Shown one piece after another: positions 8,748 through 16,970 of a DNA stretch of 64,000 nt (its first letter is position 1; every line of letters starts with the position of its first letter). Source of the DNA: Lentzea sp. NBRC 102530 (GTDB taxonomy: Bacteria; Actinomycetota; Actinomycetes; Mycobacteriales; Pseudonocardiaceae); the NCBI RefSeq assembly GCF_030269365.1, contig NZ_BSTF01000001.1:806001-870000 (forward strand), given 5' to 3'. The notes under the pieces were generated by a model. That model worked only from the letters and a program-made list of their open reading frames with translations, was not told the origin of the DNA and searched no databases. Position numbers and translations under genes: made by a program.

Positions 8748-9923
8748 ATGTCGGTCACGGTGCCGCGCAGTCAGATCCGAGCCGCCGCGGCGGGCGTCGC
8801 GGTCACGTTCGGCCTCAACGGCGTGGCGGTGGCGACCTGGTTCGCCCGCGTCCCCGCCGCCCGCGACGCGCTGGGCCTCACCCCGGCCGCACTCGGCCTG
8901 CTGCTGCTCTCGATGTCCGTCGGCGCCTGCCTGGCGATGCTCACCGCGGGCGAGGTCACCCACCGCCTGCGCCCACGCCGCACCGTCTCGCTCTCCGCCG
9001 TCACCGTCGCATGTGGTCTCGCACTCGCGGGCTTCGGCATCGGCGCGAGCCCGTCGGCGCTGCTCACGGCCATCGGCATCTTCACGCTCGGCTACGGCTC
9101 GGGCCTGTGCGACGTGGCGATGAACGTCGAGGCCGCCGAGGTGGAACGCGCACTCGACAAGACGGTGATGCCGCGCTTCCACGCCATGTGGAGCCTCGGC
9201 ACCGTGGCCGCGGCCGGCCTGGCATCGTTCGCGGCCTGGGCGGTCCTGCCTGTTACCGCTCACCTCCTCGTGGTGGCCTTGGTGGTCGCGGTCGGCACGC
9301 TGTTCGCGGCCCGCACGTACCGGTTCGCGGGCACGTCCGAGGAACACGGCAGGGGCAGCGGCGTGCTGGCCGCGTGGCGCGAACCCCGCACGCTGCTGAT
9401 CGGCCTGCTGGTGCTCGTGTTGGCGTTCACCGAGGGCACCGCGAACGACTGGGTGGCGGTGGCGTTCATCGACGGCCACGCGTTCGCCCCGGCGATGGGC
9501 GCGGTGGTGTTCGGCGTGTTCGTCACGACGATGACGTTCGGCCGCATCTTCGGCACCATCGCCCTGGACCGCTGGGGCCGGGTGCCGGCGATCCTCGTCT
9601 CCATGGTGCTGGCGGCGGGCGGCGTGACGATCGCGGTGTTCGCCGAGTCGCCCGCGGTCGCCGTGGCCGGGGTCGCGGTGTGGGGACTGGGCACCGCGCT
9701 GGGCTTCCCGGTCGGCATGAGCGCCGCCGCCGACGATCCGGCGCGGGCCGCCGCGCGGGTGAGCGTGGTGGCAGTGATCGGGTACACGGCGTTCCTCGCC
9801 GGGCCGCCGCTGGTCGGGTTCCTGGGCAACGAGGTGGGCGTGTTGAAGGGGCTGCTGGTGGTGCCGGTGTTGTTGCTGCCCGCGCTTCTGCTGGTGCCGA
9901 TGTTGAGGCCCGTCAAGGACTGA
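8748..9923 (+). CDS. MFS transporter, YbjJ-like
   Basis: A 391-residue integral membrane protein with about 12 hydrophobic segments. The ATG at 8748 follows a strong GAAAGGGAGG ribosome-binding site. The first helix region NGVAVATWFARVPAARDALGLTPAALGLLLLSMSVG is characteristic of the YbjJ-like branch of the major facilitator superfamily. The intracellular loop motif AGEVTHRLRPRR follows helix 2. The substrate is unknown; control by a neighbouring LacI regulator suggests a sugar or related metabolite. The GLCDVAMNVEAAEVER segment is also typical of this branch. Confidence 0.85.
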   Translation: MSVTVPRSQIRAAAAGVAVTFGLNGVAVATWFARVPAARDALGLTPAALGLLLLSMSVGACLAMLTAGEVTHRLRPRRTVSLSAVTVACGLALAGFGIGASPSALLTAIGIFTLGYGSGLCDVAMNVEAAEVERALDKTVMPRFHAMWSLGTVAAAGLASFAAWAVLPVTAHLLVVALVVAVGTLFAARTYRFAGTSEEHGRGSGVLAAWREPRTLLIGLLVLVLAFTEGTANDWVAVAFIDGHAFAPAMGAVVFGVFVTTMTFGRIFGTIALDRWGRVPAILVSMVLAAGGVTIAVFAESPAVAVAGVAVWGLGTALGFPVGMSAAADDPARAAARVSVVAVIGYTAFLAGPPLVGFLGNEVGVLKGLLVVPVLLLPALLLVPMLRPVKD

Positions 9924-10044
9924 CGTTCGCGACCCGCTGGCCTTGTCACGCGACGGGGACGGGCACGGGAGCAGAGCTGATCGAGTGGAGCGGTGGAGCC
10001 TGAGGCGAAGGCGATGACCTCCCGTTCAACGCCGTCCGCGGACG

Positions 10045-10173
10045 CTGGACGTGCTGGTCGTCGCGATCGAAGTCGACACCGGCCGCGACCGCTGGCTGGA
10101 TCACCGGCTCACCCCGGTCGAGCTCGCGCCACGGCTGCTCACACGCCTGCGCGAGCTCGACCGCACCGACTGA
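10045..10173 (+). pseudogene. Possible C-terminal gene remnant
   Basis: A 42-codon open stretch whose codons look coding (G/C at most third positions), reading LDVLVVAIEVDTGRDRWLDH at its start and ending RLLTRLRELDRTD before TGA. A stop codon lies just upstream (10015-10017) and no ribosome-binding site is visible, although an in-frame GTG exists at 10051. It may be the tail of a deleted gene or a very small gene. The family is not recognised. Confidence 0.3.
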
Positions 10174-10265
10174 TCAACGGCTGATCGAGTCACGCGCGCA
10201 TTCGACGGCATTCGAATCGAAGGAACGTCGAATTCCGGCATCAATCGTCGATTGAATTCACTTCG

Positions 10266-10294
10266 TTGACGCGTGGCGAACACATTCGTATTCT
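10266..10294 (+). promoter_or_regulatory. Promoter of the pectin operon
   Basis: TTGACG (10266-10271), a 17-bp spacer and TATTCT (10289-10294) form a good sigma70-type promoter about 60 bases upstream of the pectate lyase start. The palindrome at 10295-10314 directly follows the -10 box. Confidence 0.65.
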
Positions 10295-10314
10295 CGGTTC
10301 ACGATCGTGGACCG
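10295..10314. promoter_or_regulatory. Imperfect 20-bp palindrome, likely operator of the pectin operon
   Basis: CGGTTCACGATCGTGGACCG pairs at 18 of 20 positions and is centred on CGATCG. It lies where transcription would start, immediately after the -10 box, so a bound protein would block initiation. It does not match the other operator families in the window. The cognate regulator is not identified. Confidence 0.6.
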
Positions 10315-10353
10315 TGTTCAAGAATGTGAATCCTTTCCGAAGGGTATTTCGCC

Positions 10354-11589
10354 ATGCGGTTTTTCGCCTGCGGGCTGGTTCTCGCCTGCGCGTTCACCGG
10401 TACAGCGCACGCCGGCCACGACCCGGCGAGGCAGGTGCTGCCCGCGGGTGACGGCTGGGCCTCGGCCGGACCCGGCACGACCGGGGGTTCGGCGGCTACC
10501 ACCGTGCACGAGGTGCGCACGAGGGCCGAGCTCATCGCGGCCCTCGCGGCACCGGCGCCGAGGATCATCAAGGTCAGAGGCGTGATCGACGCGAACACCG
10601 CACCGGACGGCACACCGTTGCGGTGCACGGACTACGCCACCGGCGGGTACAGCCTCGAGGGCTACCTCGCCGCCTACGACCCGGCCACCTGGGGCTGGCA
10701 GAGAGAACCTGAAGGGCCCCTGGAGGAAGCGCGGAAGGCATCGGCGAAGAAACAGGAAGCCACGATCGCGCTGAACGTCGGCGACGACACCACGGTCATC
10801 GGGGTGGGCGAAGGCGCCGGGATCAACGGTGGCAGCCTGCGGATTCACGGCAGCCGCAACGTGATCGTGCGCAACCTGACCTTCCGCGACACCCACGACT
10901 GCTTCCCGCGGTGGGATCCGACGGACACGAGCCCCGGGGCGTCGCCGGGCAACTGGAACTCGCTCTACGACTCCATTTCGATCCAACGCTCCGAGCACGT
11001 CTGGGTCGACCGCAGCACGTTCACCGACGCGCCCAACCCGGACAGCCGCCAGCCGCTCCACTTCGGACGGCCCTACCAGGTGCACGACGGCCAGCTCGAC
11101 ATCACCAACGGCGCCGACCTCGTCACGGTGTCGCGCAACCGCTTCGAAGAGCACGGCAAGACCATGCTGATCGGCTCGTCGAACACCTCGACGACCGACC
11201 CCGGCAAGCTGCGGGTCTCGGTGCACCACAACGTGTTCCGCAACGTCCTCGAACGCGCGCCGCGAGTCCGGTTCGGGCAGGTGCACGTCTACAACAACCT
11301 CTACGAAGGCGCCCAGAGCTACAGCTGGGGTGTGGGCGTGCACTCGCGGATCTTCGCGCAGAACAACTACGTCAAGGGCATCGCCGCCGAGAAGGTCGTC
11401 TACAACTGGGGCGGCACGGCCATCACCGACCGGGGCAACCTGCTCAACGGCCGGCCGCACAGCTTCGTGCACGCTCACAACGCCGCCAACCCGGACAAGC
11501 AGCTCGCGACCGACGCCGGGTGGACGCCGACGCTGGACCGCGGCCTCGAGCCCGCCCACCGGATCAGGCACCTGAAGGCAGGCGCGTGA
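10354..11589 (+). CDS. Secreted pectate lyase, PL1 family
   Basis: A 411-residue secreted lyase that should cleave polygalacturonate by beta-elimination. A short signal peptide ends near THAHA-type residues (about 20). The parallel beta-helix fold shows in NVIVRNLTFRDTHDCFPRWD (calcium-binding region), DGQLDITNGADLVTVSRNRF, then HHNVFRNVLERAPRVRFGQVHVYNN, which carries the PL1 catalytic Arg region (RAPRVRFG). It is the first gene of a transport/catabolism operon: the next gene's GTG overlaps its TGA. Control is probably through the palindrome at 10295-10314. Confidence 0.93.
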   Translation: MRFFACGLVLACAFTGTAHAGHDPARQVLPAGDGWASAGPGTTGGSAATTVHEVRTRAELIAALAAPAPRIIKVRGVIDANTAPDGTPLRCTDYATGGYSLEGYLAAYDPATWGWQREPEGPLEEARKASAKKQEATIALNVGDDTTVIGVGEGAGINGGSLRIHGSRNVIVRNLTFRDTHDCFPRWDPTDTSPGASPGNWNSLYDSISIQRSEHVWVDRSTFTDAPNPDSRQPLHFGRPYQVHDGQLDITNGADLVTVSRNRFEEHGKTMLIGSSNTSTTDPGKLRVSVHHNVFRNVLERAPRVRFGQVHVYNNLYEGAQSYSWGVGVHSRIFAQNNYVKGIAAEKVVYNWGGTAITDRGNLLNGRPHSFVHAHNAANPDKQLATDAGWTPTLDRGLEPAHRIRHLKAGA

Positions 11590-12458
11590 AGAGCCGTTGG
11601 GCGCCGTACGCCCTGATCGCCCCGACGCTCCTGCTGATGGTGGTGTTCCTGGTCTACCCCATCGCGAGCGTCGGGTGGTTCAGCCTCCGTCAGCACACGG
11701 TGACGCAGCCCTGGAAGAACGGCTTCATCGGGTTCGAGAACTTCCGGCGCATGCTCACTGAGGACCCGTTGTTCTGGCAGAGCCTCGTGTTCAGCGCCAA
11801 GTGGGTGGCGGTGGAGGTCGGGCTGCAACTCCTCCTGGGCCTCGTCCTTGCGTTGATCGTCAACGAGACGTTCGTCGGCCGCGCGGTGGCGCGAGCGCTG
11901 GTGTTCTCGCCGTGGGCGGTGTCGGGCGTGCTCACCACCGGCATCTGGATCCTGCTCTACAACCCGTCGACCGGGATCTTCCAGCAGCTCGCGCAGTGGG
12001 GGATCGGCGACCCCGGCACGTCGGTGCTCGGCAACCCGGACACCGTCTTCGAGGCCACCGTCGTCACGGAGCTGTGGCGTGGCGTGCCGTTCTTCGCGAT
12101 CTTGCTGCTGGCGGACCTGCAGACCATCCCGAACGACCTGTACGAGGCCGCGTCCGTGGACGGGGCAGGGCGGTGGCGCAGGTTCCTCAGCGTCACGCTC
12201 CCGCACCTCAAGGACGCCATCGTGCTGTCGACGCTGCTCAGGGCGGTGTGGGAGTTCAACAACGTCGACCTCATCTACACGCTCACCGGCGGCGGACCGG
12301 CGAACCAGACCACGACGCTGCCGCTCTACGTGGCGCGCAAAGCCGTCGACTCGCACGACTTCGGCTACGGGTCGGCGCTCACGACGGCGGGCTTCGTGAT
12401 CTTGCTGTTCTTCTCGATCCTCTACCTGAGGCTGTCCAAGTTCGGGAGCCGGGCATGA
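11586..12458 (+). CDS. ABC sugar transporter permease (UgpA/MalF type)
   Basis: A 290-residue inner-membrane permease with six predicted transmembrane segments and the EAA loop YEAASVDGAGRWRRFLSVTLPHL (about residues 186-208) that docks the ATPase. It is the first of two permeases of a CUT1-type importer, presumably for oligogalacturonides released by the adjacent lyase. The GTG start overlaps the lyase stop and the stop overlaps the next start, so coupling is tight. No ATPase gene is in the operon, so a shared MsiK-like ATPase encoded elsewhere is likely. Confidence 0.93.
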   Translation: MKSRWAPYALIAPTLLLMVVFLVYPIASVGWFSLRQHTVTQPWKNGFIGFENFRRMLTEDPLFWQSLVFSAKWVAVEVGLQLLLGLVLALIVNETFVGRAVARALVFSPWAVSGVLTTGIWILLYNPSTGIFQQLAQWGIGDPGTSVLGNPDTVFEATVVTELWRGVPFFAILLLADLQTIPNDLYEAASVDGAGRWRRFLSVTLPHLKDAIVLSTLLRAVWEFNNVDLIYTLTGGGPANQTTTLPLYVARKAVDSHDFGYGSALTTAGFVILLFFSILYLRLSKFGSRA

Positions 12459-13270
12459 CCCAGACCCTCAGCCGGATCTCGCGGCTGCACCTGCCGCTGG
12501 CGCTCTACCTGTTGTTCACGCTCATCCCGTTCTACTGGATGCTCGTCTTCGCTCTGAGACCGACGGGAAACACCTCGCTGGTGCCGTGGCCAATCACGTT
12601 CGAGCACTTCGACACCGTGTGGAACGGCATCGGGTTCGGCTTGTTCTTCCAGAACAGCCTGATCATCGGGATCGGCACGCTCGTCACCGTCACGGTCTTC
12701 GCGCTGATGGGCGGCTACGCCCTGGCGCGGTTCCGGTTCAAGGGCCAGCGGGTCTTCCTGCTGGCGTTGCTGTGCACGCAGTTCATCCCCGGCGCGATGA
12801 TGCTGATCCCGCTGTTCGTGATCTTCAAGAACGCCGGCCTGCTGAACAGCCTCACCGGGCTGGTGATCGCGGACACCGCGTTCCAGCTGCCGCTCGCGCT
12901 GATCCTGATGAGCGGGTTCGTGCGCAACGTGCCGGTGGAGCTCGAAGAGGCCGCGATGGTCGACGGCTGCACGCGGCTGCGCGCGTTCTTCGCGGTGACG
13001 CTGCCGCAGCTCAGGCCCGCGCTGGTGGCCGTCGGGTCGTTCGCGTTCATCGGTGCCTGGAACAACTTCCTGTTCGCGCTCATGTTCGCGAGCAGGCAGG
13101 ACAAGTTCACGTTGCCGGTCGGGCTCAGCTACGCGCTGGGGGAGTTCAACACCGACTTCGGCGCGCTCGCGGCGGGCGGGGTCGTCGCCGCCGTACCGGT
13201 CGTGCTGGTTTTCGCCGTCGTGCAGCGGTTCCTGGTGCAGGGACTCACCGCCGGCGCCGTCAAGGGATGA
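12455..13270 (+). CDS. ABC sugar transporter permease (UgpE/MalG type)
   Basis: A 271-residue permease with an EAA loop at LEEAAMVDGCTRLRAFFAVTLP and the MalG-type C-terminus ending GLTAGAVKG. It pairs with the preceding permease; start and stop overlap as ATGA. The CUT1 assignment follows from the binding-protein gene immediately downstream. Confidence 0.93.
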   Translation: MTQTLSRISRLHLPLALYLLFTLIPFYWMLVFALRPTGNTSLVPWPITFEHFDTVWNGIGFGLFFQNSLIIGIGTLVTVTVFALMGGYALARFRFKGQRVFLLALLCTQFIPGAMMLIPLFVIFKNAGLLNSLTGLVIADTAFQLPLALILMSGFVRNVPVELEEAAMVDGCTRLRAFFAVTLPQLRPALVAVGSFAFIGAWNNFLFALMFASRQDKFTLPVGLSYALGEFNTDFGALAAGGVVAAVPVVLVFAVVQRFLVQGLTAGAVKG

Positions 13271-13277
13271 GGATGCG

Positions 13278-14546
13278 ATGAAGAGACTGTTGATAGCGCT
13301 CACACTCGTGCTGAGCGCGTGTTCCGCCACACCGGACGGGCCCACGACGATCACCTTCTGGGACAACAACGGTGGCCCCGGCCGCACACCCGTCTACCAG
13401 GAGCTGATCAAGCGGTTCGAGGCGGCGAACCCCGGCATCAGGATCGAGTACGTCGGCATCCCCAGCTCGTCGGTGCAGCAGAAGTACGACACCGCGATCG
13501 CCGGGGGGTCCACGCCGGACGTCGGCGGCGTCACGACCTCGTACCTCGCGCACCTGGTCGGGCAGGACGCGCTCGAACCGGCCGACGACCGGATCGAGAA
13601 CGGCGCGTTGAAGGGCAAGCTCCTCCCCAGCCTGCTGGAGACCGTGAAGCAGACCGCGCCCGACGGCAAGCTCTACGCCGTTCCCGCCTCGGGCAACATG
13701 GACGTGATCTGGTACCGCTCGGACCGGTTCGAGGAGCGCAAGATCGCCGAACCGTCCACCTGGGACGATCTGGCGAAGGCCGCCGCGCAACTCACCGACC
13801 CCGCCGCCAACCAGTACGGCTTCACGATCCGCGGTGGTGCCGGCTCGATCTTCCAGCTGCTCGCCGAGGCCTACTCCTACTCCGGCGTCGAGAAGTTCTA
13901 CGACGGCGGCAGGAGCACCGTCGCGGACCCGCGCAACGCCGAGCTCGTGCGCAAGGTCGCCGAGCTGTACAAGAAGGCCACGCCCGAGGCCGACGTGAAC
14001 AACAACTACACCCAGATGGTCGCCCAGTTCACCGGCGGCACGGTGTCGATGATGCACCACAACCTCGGCTCGACCGGCGACGTCATGAAGGCGCTGGGCC
14101 CGGAACGGGTGAACGCCATGCCGTTGCCGAAGGGCCCGTCGGGCAAGCGGACCGTGGTGCCGAACCCCACCGACGGCTTCGCGGTCTTCAAAGGGAGCGA
14201 GAACCGGGACGCGGCCTGGAAGTTCGTCGAGTTCCTGACCTCGGCGGAGAGCAACGGCTACTGGAACGAGAAGGTCGGCCAGATCCCGGCGAACACCGAC
14301 GTCCGCGACGCGCAGTGGATCAAGGACAACCCCGCCGTCAAGATGGCGCTCGGCGTGCTGGAGGACCCGGCCACCGTGCTCGTGCCCGCGCCGGTCTACC
14401 TGCCCGAGTACTCGTCGATCACCAAGACCGACACCGAACCGCTGTACCAGAAGGTGTTGCTGGGCCAGATGTCCGCGCAGGAGTTCCTCGACCAGCTCGC
14501 GGCCAGGCTCACCACCGCCCAGCAGGACTGGGAGAAGCGCAAATGA
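13278..14546 (+). CDS. ABC sugar-binding lipoprotein (extracellular family 1)
   Basis: A 422-residue solute-binding lipoprotein with lipobox LSAC (Cys15) and the family-1 pattern TITFWDNNGG, then FEAANPGIRIEYVGI, a central YAVPASGNMDVIWYRSD and a C-terminal NVGAWKF-like segment (RDAAWKFVEFLTSAESNGYW). It delivers ligand to the two preceding permeases. In this operon the likely ligands are pectin-derived oligosaccharides; that is inference from context. It overlaps the next gene as ATGA. Confidence 0.92.
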   Translation: MKRLLIALTLVLSACSATPDGPTTITFWDNNGGPGRTPVYQELIKRFEAANPGIRIEYVGIPSSSVQQKYDTAIAGGSTPDVGGVTTSYLAHLVGQDALEPADDRIENGALKGKLLPSLLETVKQTAPDGKLYAVPASGNMDVIWYRSDRFEERKIAEPSTWDDLAKAAAQLTDPAANQYGFTIRGGAGSIFQLLAEAYSYSGVEKFYDGGRSTVADPRNAELVRKVAELYKKATPEADVNNNYTQMVAQFTGGTVSMMHHNLGSTGDVMKALGPERVNAMPLPKGPSGKRTVVPNPTDGFAVFKGSENRDAAWKFVEFLTSAESNGYWNEKVGQIPANTDVRDAQWIKDNPAVKMALGVLEDPATVLVPAPVYLPEYSSITKTDTEPLYQKVLLGQMSAQEFLDQLAARLTTAQQDWEKRK

Positions 14547-15688
14547 TCGAACGAGTGGTCGTGCGGACGTTCAAGACCACCGCGGCCACGTCCGTCGACG
14601 CGGAGGGCCACCGCCACCCGGCGCCGGAGCACGAAGTCGTCGAGGCACTGCTGGAGATCACCGACACCGACGGTGTCACCGGGTACTGCCAGGTCCAGCC
14701 CGATCAACTCAGGCCGGCCGTGCTGGACAGGCACGTCCGCCCGGTGGTGCTCGGCCAGGACCCGTGGGACCGCGAACGGCTGTGGCGCCTGCTGGCCAGG
14801 AGACAACGGGGCTCGCACGGCGGGTTCACCGACCGCGCGCTCGGGTTCGTCGACCAGGCGTTGTGGGACCTGGTGGCGCGCAGGGTGAACCTGCCCGCGT
14901 GGAAGCTCGCGGGCGGTGCGCGTGACCGGATACCCGCCTACGCCAGCACGATGTGCGGCGACACCGACGGCCTCGCGACCCCGGCCGACTACGGCGACTT
15001 CGCGCAGCACCTGGTGTCGCTGGGCTACCGGGCGATCAAGCTGCACACGTGGATGCCGCCGGTGCCGGGGGCGCCGAGCGTGGGCAAGGACGTCGAGGCC
15101 TGCCGGGCGGTGCGGGAGGCGGTCGGTCCGGACATCGCGCTGATGCTCGACGCGAGCCACTGGTACTCGCGGACCGAGGCGCTGCGGCTCGGCAGAGCGT
15201 TGCAGGAGCTGGACTTCTACTGGTTCGAGGAACCGATGGAGGAGGCGTCGGTCAGCTCCTACCGCTGGCTCGCCGACCAGCTCGACATCCCGGTCATCGG
15301 CCCGGAGGTGGCGTGGGGCAAGCACTTCACCCGCGCCGAGTGGATCACCTCGAACGCCTGCGACGTCCTGAGAGCCGGGCCGGCGGGCAGCGGCGGCATC
15401 ACCCCGGTGTTCAAGACCGTGCACCTCGCGGAGGCGTTCAACGTGGACTGCGAGATCCACGGCAACGGTTCGGGCAGCCTCACCGTGCTCGGCGCGACCG
15501 ACGCCGGCCGGTGGTACGAACGAGGCCTGCTGCACCCGCACGTCGACTTCGACCGCGTCCCGCCCCACCGCAACGCGATCGCCGACCCGCTCGACGACAA
15601 CGGCGAAGTGCGGTTCCCGACCATTCCGGGAATCGGCGACGACTGGAATTTCGAACACATCGGAGTTCACACTCTTGAAGTGTGGTGA
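14543..15688 (+). CDS. Enolase-superfamily (mandelate racemase-like) enzyme
   Basis: A 381-residue cytoplasmic enzyme with the capping domain then a barrel. Visible active-site candidates are Lys166/His168 in AIKLHTW, the metal ligands Asp203 (MLDASHWYS), Glu229 (WFEEP) and Glu255 (GPEVAWG), and His306 in EIHGNGSG. Members of this group dehydrate or epimerise acid sugars. Being last in a pectin operon, it may act on a uronic- or aldonic-acid product of galacturonate. The precise substrate cannot be read from the sequence. Confidence 0.87.
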   Translation: MIERVVVRTFKTTAATSVDAEGHRHPAPEHEVVEALLEITDTDGVTGYCQVQPDQLRPAVLDRHVRPVVLGQDPWDRERLWRLLARRQRGSHGGFTDRALGFVDQALWDLVARRVNLPAWKLAGGARDRIPAYASTMCGDTDGLATPADYGDFAQHLVSLGYRAIKLHTWMPPVPGAPSVGKDVEACRAVREAVGPDIALMLDASHWYSRTEALRLGRALQELDFYWFEEPMEEASVSSYRWLADQLDIPVIGPEVAWGKHFTRAEWITSNACDVLRAGPAGSGGITPVFKTVHLAEAFNVDCEIHGNGSGSLTVLGATDAGRWYERGLLHPHVDFDRVPPHRNAIADPLDDNGEVRFPTIPGIGDDWNFEHIGVHTLEVW

Positions 15689-15794
15689 GAATTCAGGAAC
15701 GAGCCAGTCGAATATCTTCGAATTGGTTGACCGCCCGTTTCCGTGCTGGTTTCGTTCGTGTTACCGCCGCTCACCCTGAAACGGGAGTGGGTAA

Positions 15795-16727
15795 ATGATC
15801 GGAAAACGCACAGCATTGATTTCCGCCGTCGCGCTCGTCGTCGGCGCGGTGTCCGCACCCCAGGCGGCCGCCGCCCCGTTCGGGCTGGTCGGCTGGGCCA
15901 CGCAGGGAGGTGGCACGACAGGGGGCGGCAGCGCCTCGCCGATCACCGTGACCACCGCGTCCGCGTTCGTCGCGGCCGCGAAGTCATCCAGCGCGGCCGT
16001 GATCCGGGTGTCCGGCACCATCTCGTTGCCGAGCATGACGAAGGTGGCGTCGAACAAGACGATCGAGGGCGTGGGCTCCTCCTCGGCGATCACCGGGCAG
16101 GGCCTGAACATCGCGAACGCCTCGAACGTGATCGTGCGCAACCTCAACTTCAGGAGCTGGGGGGACGACGCGATCAACGTGCAGTACTCGACCCGCGTGT
16201 GGATCGACCACAACACGTTCTCCAACGGCTACGACGGCGCGGTCGACGTCAAACGGGCATCGGACTACGTGACGGTGTCCTGGAACAAGTTCACCAGCCA
16301 CAACAAGACGATGCTGCTGGGTCACAGCGACGACAACGGCTCGGAGGACCGCGGCAAGCTCCGGGTGACCTACCACCACAACTGGTTCGACGGAACGCAG
16401 CAGCGCCACCCGCGGGTGCGGTTCGGCAACCCGGTGCACGTCTACAACAACTATTACGGCGGCGTGACGTCCTACGGCGTCGCCTCCACCATGGAGGCCG
16501 GTGTCCTGGTCGAGGGCAACTACTTCGAGAACACCGAGGACCCGTTCCACCGCGGTGAGGGCAGTTCACCCGGCGGGTCGCTGGTCGCGCGGAGCAACCA
16601 CTTCGTCAACTCGGGCAGCGGCGACCAGGGCGGTTCGGTCAAGAGCCTTCCCTATTCGTACCCGCTGGACGGCGCGAGCAGCGTGAAGAGCGTGGTCACG
16701 GCCGGTGCCGGAGCCGGACGGGGCTGA
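15795..16727 (+). CDS. Secreted pectate lyase, PL1 family (second)
   Basis: A 310-residue secreted lyase with a signal peptide ending AAAA (about 26), then PFGLVGWATQGGGTTGG, typical of compact actinobacterial PL1 enzymes. Calcium and catalytic regions are visible in NLNFRSWGDDAINVQYSTRV, DGAVDVKRASDYVTVSWNKF and QRHPRVRFGNPVHVYNNYY. It lacks a binding module. It stands 106 bases after the pectin operon, in its own unit, and is closed by a strong terminator. Confidence 0.94.
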   Translation: MIGKRTALISAVALVVGAVSAPQAAAAPFGLVGWATQGGGTTGGGSASPITVTTASAFVAAAKSSSAAVIRVSGTISLPSMTKVASNKTIEGVGSSSAITGQGLNIANASNVIVRNLNFRSWGDDAINVQYSTRVWIDHNTFSNGYDGAVDVKRASDYVTVSWNKFTSHNKTMLLGHSDDNGSEDRGKLRVTYHHNWFDGTQQRHPRVRFGNPVHVYNNYYGGVTSYGVASTMEAGVLVEGNYFENTEDPFHRGEGSSPGGSLVARSNHFVNSGSGDQGGSVKSLPYSYPLDGASSVKSVVTAGAGAGRG

Positions 16728-16735
16728 CGAGATCA

Positions 16736-16765
16736 GGGGGCGCCCCCAGTGGCGGGGGCGCCCCC
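16736..16765 (+). terminator. Strong GC hairpin terminator
   Basis: Two copies of the self-complementary GGGGGCGCCCCC (16736-16747 and 16754-16765) separated by six bases form a 12-bp perfect stem just after the PL1 gene. Confidence 0.85.
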
Positions 16766-16774
16766 ATCCGTTCC

Positions 16775-16788
16775 TGGGACCGCTCCCA
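16775..16788. promoter_or_regulatory. CebR-type operator, one mismatch (TGGGACCGCTCCCA)
   Basis: This differs from the perfect CebR-type palindrome by one base. It lies 149 bp upstream of the perfect site in front of the GH48 operon; a pair of sites could support looping. Confidence 0.55.
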
Positions 16789-16898
16789 GAATTCCACTCG
16801 AAGGGAGCAGTAAGAGGAACTGCGGGAGCAAGACCTCTTGCTGCACAAGGCTCAATGCCGAGGGCTGTACGGCCCTTCCCGGCTTGCGCCTGTGATCA

Positions 16899-16950
16899 GT
16901 TGGTCGCTGTGGGCCACGTTACAGTGCCGTGAACTCTGGGAGCGCTCCCA
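16899..16950 (+). promoter_or_regulatory. GH48 operon promoter with perfect CebR-type operator
   Basis: TTGGTC near 16899 and TACAGT near 16920 form a plausible promoter. The perfect palindrome TGGGAGCGCTCCCA (16937-16950) lies just downstream, 20 bp before the start codon, where it would block transcription. The site is identical to the CebR/CelR box known from Streptomyces and Thermobifida cellulase genes. Confidence 0.85.
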
Positions 16951-16970
16951 GTTGTCGAGAGGGCGGCGGC

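Larger units (their letters stand above)
9924..10353. other. Intergenic region with gene remnant and pectin-operon promoter
   Basis: 430 bases without a full gene. It holds a possible coding remnant at 10045-10173, an inverted repeat with ATTCGACG/CGTCGAAT arms near 10200-10235, a sigma70-type promoter at 10266-10294 and a palindrome at 10295-10314. The AT content rises towards the promoter. Confidence 0.6.

Noticed and set aside
9993..10184. A 63-codon gene starting at 9993
   Set aside because: Composition is Arg/Ala/Pro-rich, there is no ribosome-binding site, and the better coding signal in this stretch is in another frame (10045-10173).
15745..15770. A second copy of the pectin palindrome upstream of the PL1 gene at 15795
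   Set aside because: GGT and ACC ends occur at the same spacing, but the internal bases do not align.
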